From a virus, in the IMG/VR virus record IMGVR_UViG_3300027692_000010, positions 1 to 25,809 of that record: a stretch of 25,809 nucleotides of DNA. One strand, given 5' to 3'. The stretch's first letter is position 1; every line of letters starts with the position of its first letter. Below the pieces are notes generated by a model that worked only from the letters and a program-made list of their open reading frames with translations, was not told the DNA's origin and ran no database searches. The position numbers were made by a program, and so were the translations under genes. Of the stretch, positions 24,616 through 25,809 are shown one piece after another.

Positions 24616-25809
24616 AGCAGTTCTTGATGTAGAACTAGGCACTGGCGGAGAATCCGGCCTGGAGACAACGCAACCCGACCCACAGGCGCAACGTCAGTCT
24701 GATAAAGAATATTCGCAGTGGATAAAGAGCCTGCGCGAGGACGGCGATGCAGGCAAGCACTACCGGCGCATCAAGGATGACTTTGGCCGGCTGGAAGCGA
24801 TCCGCAAGCTCGACCCCAAGGGCATCGATGGGATACGTTCGACCTACGACGGTATCAAGGGGCTGGCGTATGGCGACAAGACGGGCCTTGAAGCCGCGAA
24901 CACGATGCGCAGCGCCCTCGCCGAAACGCAGAGCGCCATGGACTCAATTCGGGCGGGGGAATATGAATCTCTGCCCGAAGACGTGCGAGACGGGATTATC
25001 CGAACCTTGCCAGCCCAGTTGGAAACGCTGGCGCAGACGAATCCTGACGCGTACACTGCGGCACTTTTGCCTCACTTCGTGGACTCGTTGCGCGAAAGCG
25101 GACTGGTACAGCACTTTAATCAGTTGGTGGATGTGCTCTCGCAGAAGCCCCCGGCATGGCTCAAGCCCGAGCAGATGACGGAATGGACAAATGAACGCTT
25201 GCGGCAAGTTCTGGGCAGTGCAACTGGCATGAGTCAGTGGTTCCGCGAGCAGGAAGCGCGCGCGAAAGAGGTCGGGGCAAAGCCGGGCGGTCAGCCGATG
25301 AAGACGGGCGGAGAGCCGACCGCAAGGGCAGCGGAGACCGGCGGCACAGCCAATCCCCAGTATTGGCAGGAGAAGATTTATCCCGAGGCCAACAAGCACG
25401 CCGAAGACACCTTCAATCGAGAATTGAGGCCGTGGGAAGAGAAGCTGGCGGCCAAAGGATTCCGGTTGTCCAAGTTGGAGAAAGAAGCTCTGGCGCAGAA
25501 GTTCGTGTCTGGTGTGACGGCTTTGGCGCAGGCGAACAAGGATTACACTTCGCAGATGAGCCGCTATGACAAGATGAAGAATCCCGATGCGGCCTCGATT
25601 GTGAGCGTGTTCCGTGGGGAGTTCAACCGCCATGCGAACAACGTCATGAAGCAGTTGGTGGAAGAGAACTACGCCGACAAGCTCAAGGGCGGCAAGCCAG
25701 GGCCTAAGGTTGTCCCTCACCGCAGCGCCGCGGCATCGGCTCCCGAGAGGGGTGTGCAGTACGGTTCCGTGAAGCCGCGCCGGGAGGATATTGATCTGGT
25801 AAAGACGCC
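24608..25809 (+). CDS. Putative scaffolding protein (partial at window end)
   Basis: Open from ATG 24608, with AGGAG seven bases upstream, to the window edge: at least 400 residues with no stop. The N terminus is acidic (MDEAVLDVELGTGGESGLET), the body helical and charged (KDDFGRLEAIRKLDPKGIDG; EYESLPEDVRDGII), with a Gly/Pro linker and a basic end (KLKGGKPGPKVVPHRSAAAS). This composition and position after the portal suit a scaffold, but other head-assembly roles are possible. The major capsid gene would be expected next. Confidence 0.55.
   Translation, partial: MDEAVLDVELGTGGESGLETTQPDPQAQRQSDKEYSQWIKSLREDGDAGKHYRRIKDDFGRLEAIRKLDPKGIDGIRSTYDGIKGLAYGDKTGLEAANTMRSALAETQSAMDSIRAGEYESLPEDVRDGIIRTLPAQLETLAQTNPDAYTAALLPHFVDSLRESGLVQHFNQLVDVLSQKPPAWLKPEQMTEWTNERLRQVLGSATGMSQWFREQEARAKEVGAKPGGQPMKTGGEPTARAAETGGTANPQYWQEKIYPEANKHAEDTFNRELRPWEEKLAAKGFRLSKLEKEALAQKFVSGVTALAQANKDYTSQMSRYDKMKNPDAASIVSVFRGEFNRHANNVMKQLVEENYADKLKGGKPGPKVVPHRSAAASAPERGVQYGSVKPRREDIDLVKT

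Overview
The window reads as part of a temperate or formerly temperate tailed dsDNA bacteriophage (or prophage) of a moderately GC-rich soil-type bacterium. The evidence is a P22-like portal protein, an Sf6-type small terminase, a TerL interrupted by an intein, a possible scaffold, an ERF annealase with a YqaJ exonuclease, a DUF1376 replication protein, a DnaB-type helicase, and many tightly overlapping small genes. The host cannot be fixed from sequence alone; an acidobacterial or proteobacterial host is a guess. No integrase, endolysin, major capsid gene or complete tail module is visible here.

Layout. (1) Positions 1-3141, rightward: end of the late operon, with a tail or structural protein, a lipoprotein, several small membrane proteins that look like a lysis/holin region, a tRNA T-arm-like hairpin and a strong terminator. 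(2) Positions 3151-7726, leftward: accessory operon with an orphan C5 cytosine methyltransferase, HAD-IIIA phosphatase, DUF7694-like protein, VRR-NUC nuclease, HNH nuclease and small Cys-rich proteins. It is headed by a ribbon-helix-helix regulator whose promoter predicts a leaderless mRNA. (3) Positions 7832-12333, rightward from a divergent promoter: recombination and replication module (ERF, YqaJ, zinc protein, DUF1376, DnaB, HNH). (4) Positions 16960-12424, leftward: a second accessory operon of about 17 small genes, many overlapping by ATGA-type junctions, including a XRE-type regulator, tiny membrane peptides and a protein with fifteen C-S-X repeats. Its two distal promoters carry a shared palindromic operator inside the -35/-10 spacer. 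(5) Positions 17026-25809, rightward: DNA packaging and head module (TerS, TerL, portal, possible scaffold).

The standout is the terminase intein at 19492-20367. Its splicing blocks are in the terminase frame, but its HNH homing endonuclease is encoded in a different reading frame (19746-20312), with its own Shine-Dalgarno, ATG and stop. It lies wholly inside the intein coding sequence, so the terminase frame carries about 190 residues of apparent filler where an endonuclease domain would normally be. A second, smaller nested zinc-binding ORF (17758-17940) sits in the linker of a two-zinc-finger protein just upstream, which suggests that overprinting recurs in this phage. Other notable items are a recurring leaderless-promoter geometry, duplicated gene-junction modules that carry ribosome-binding sites, iteron-like repeats inside the replication gene, and alternative hairpins over that gene's ribosome-binding site. 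All functional calls come from reading the sequence; no searches were run.
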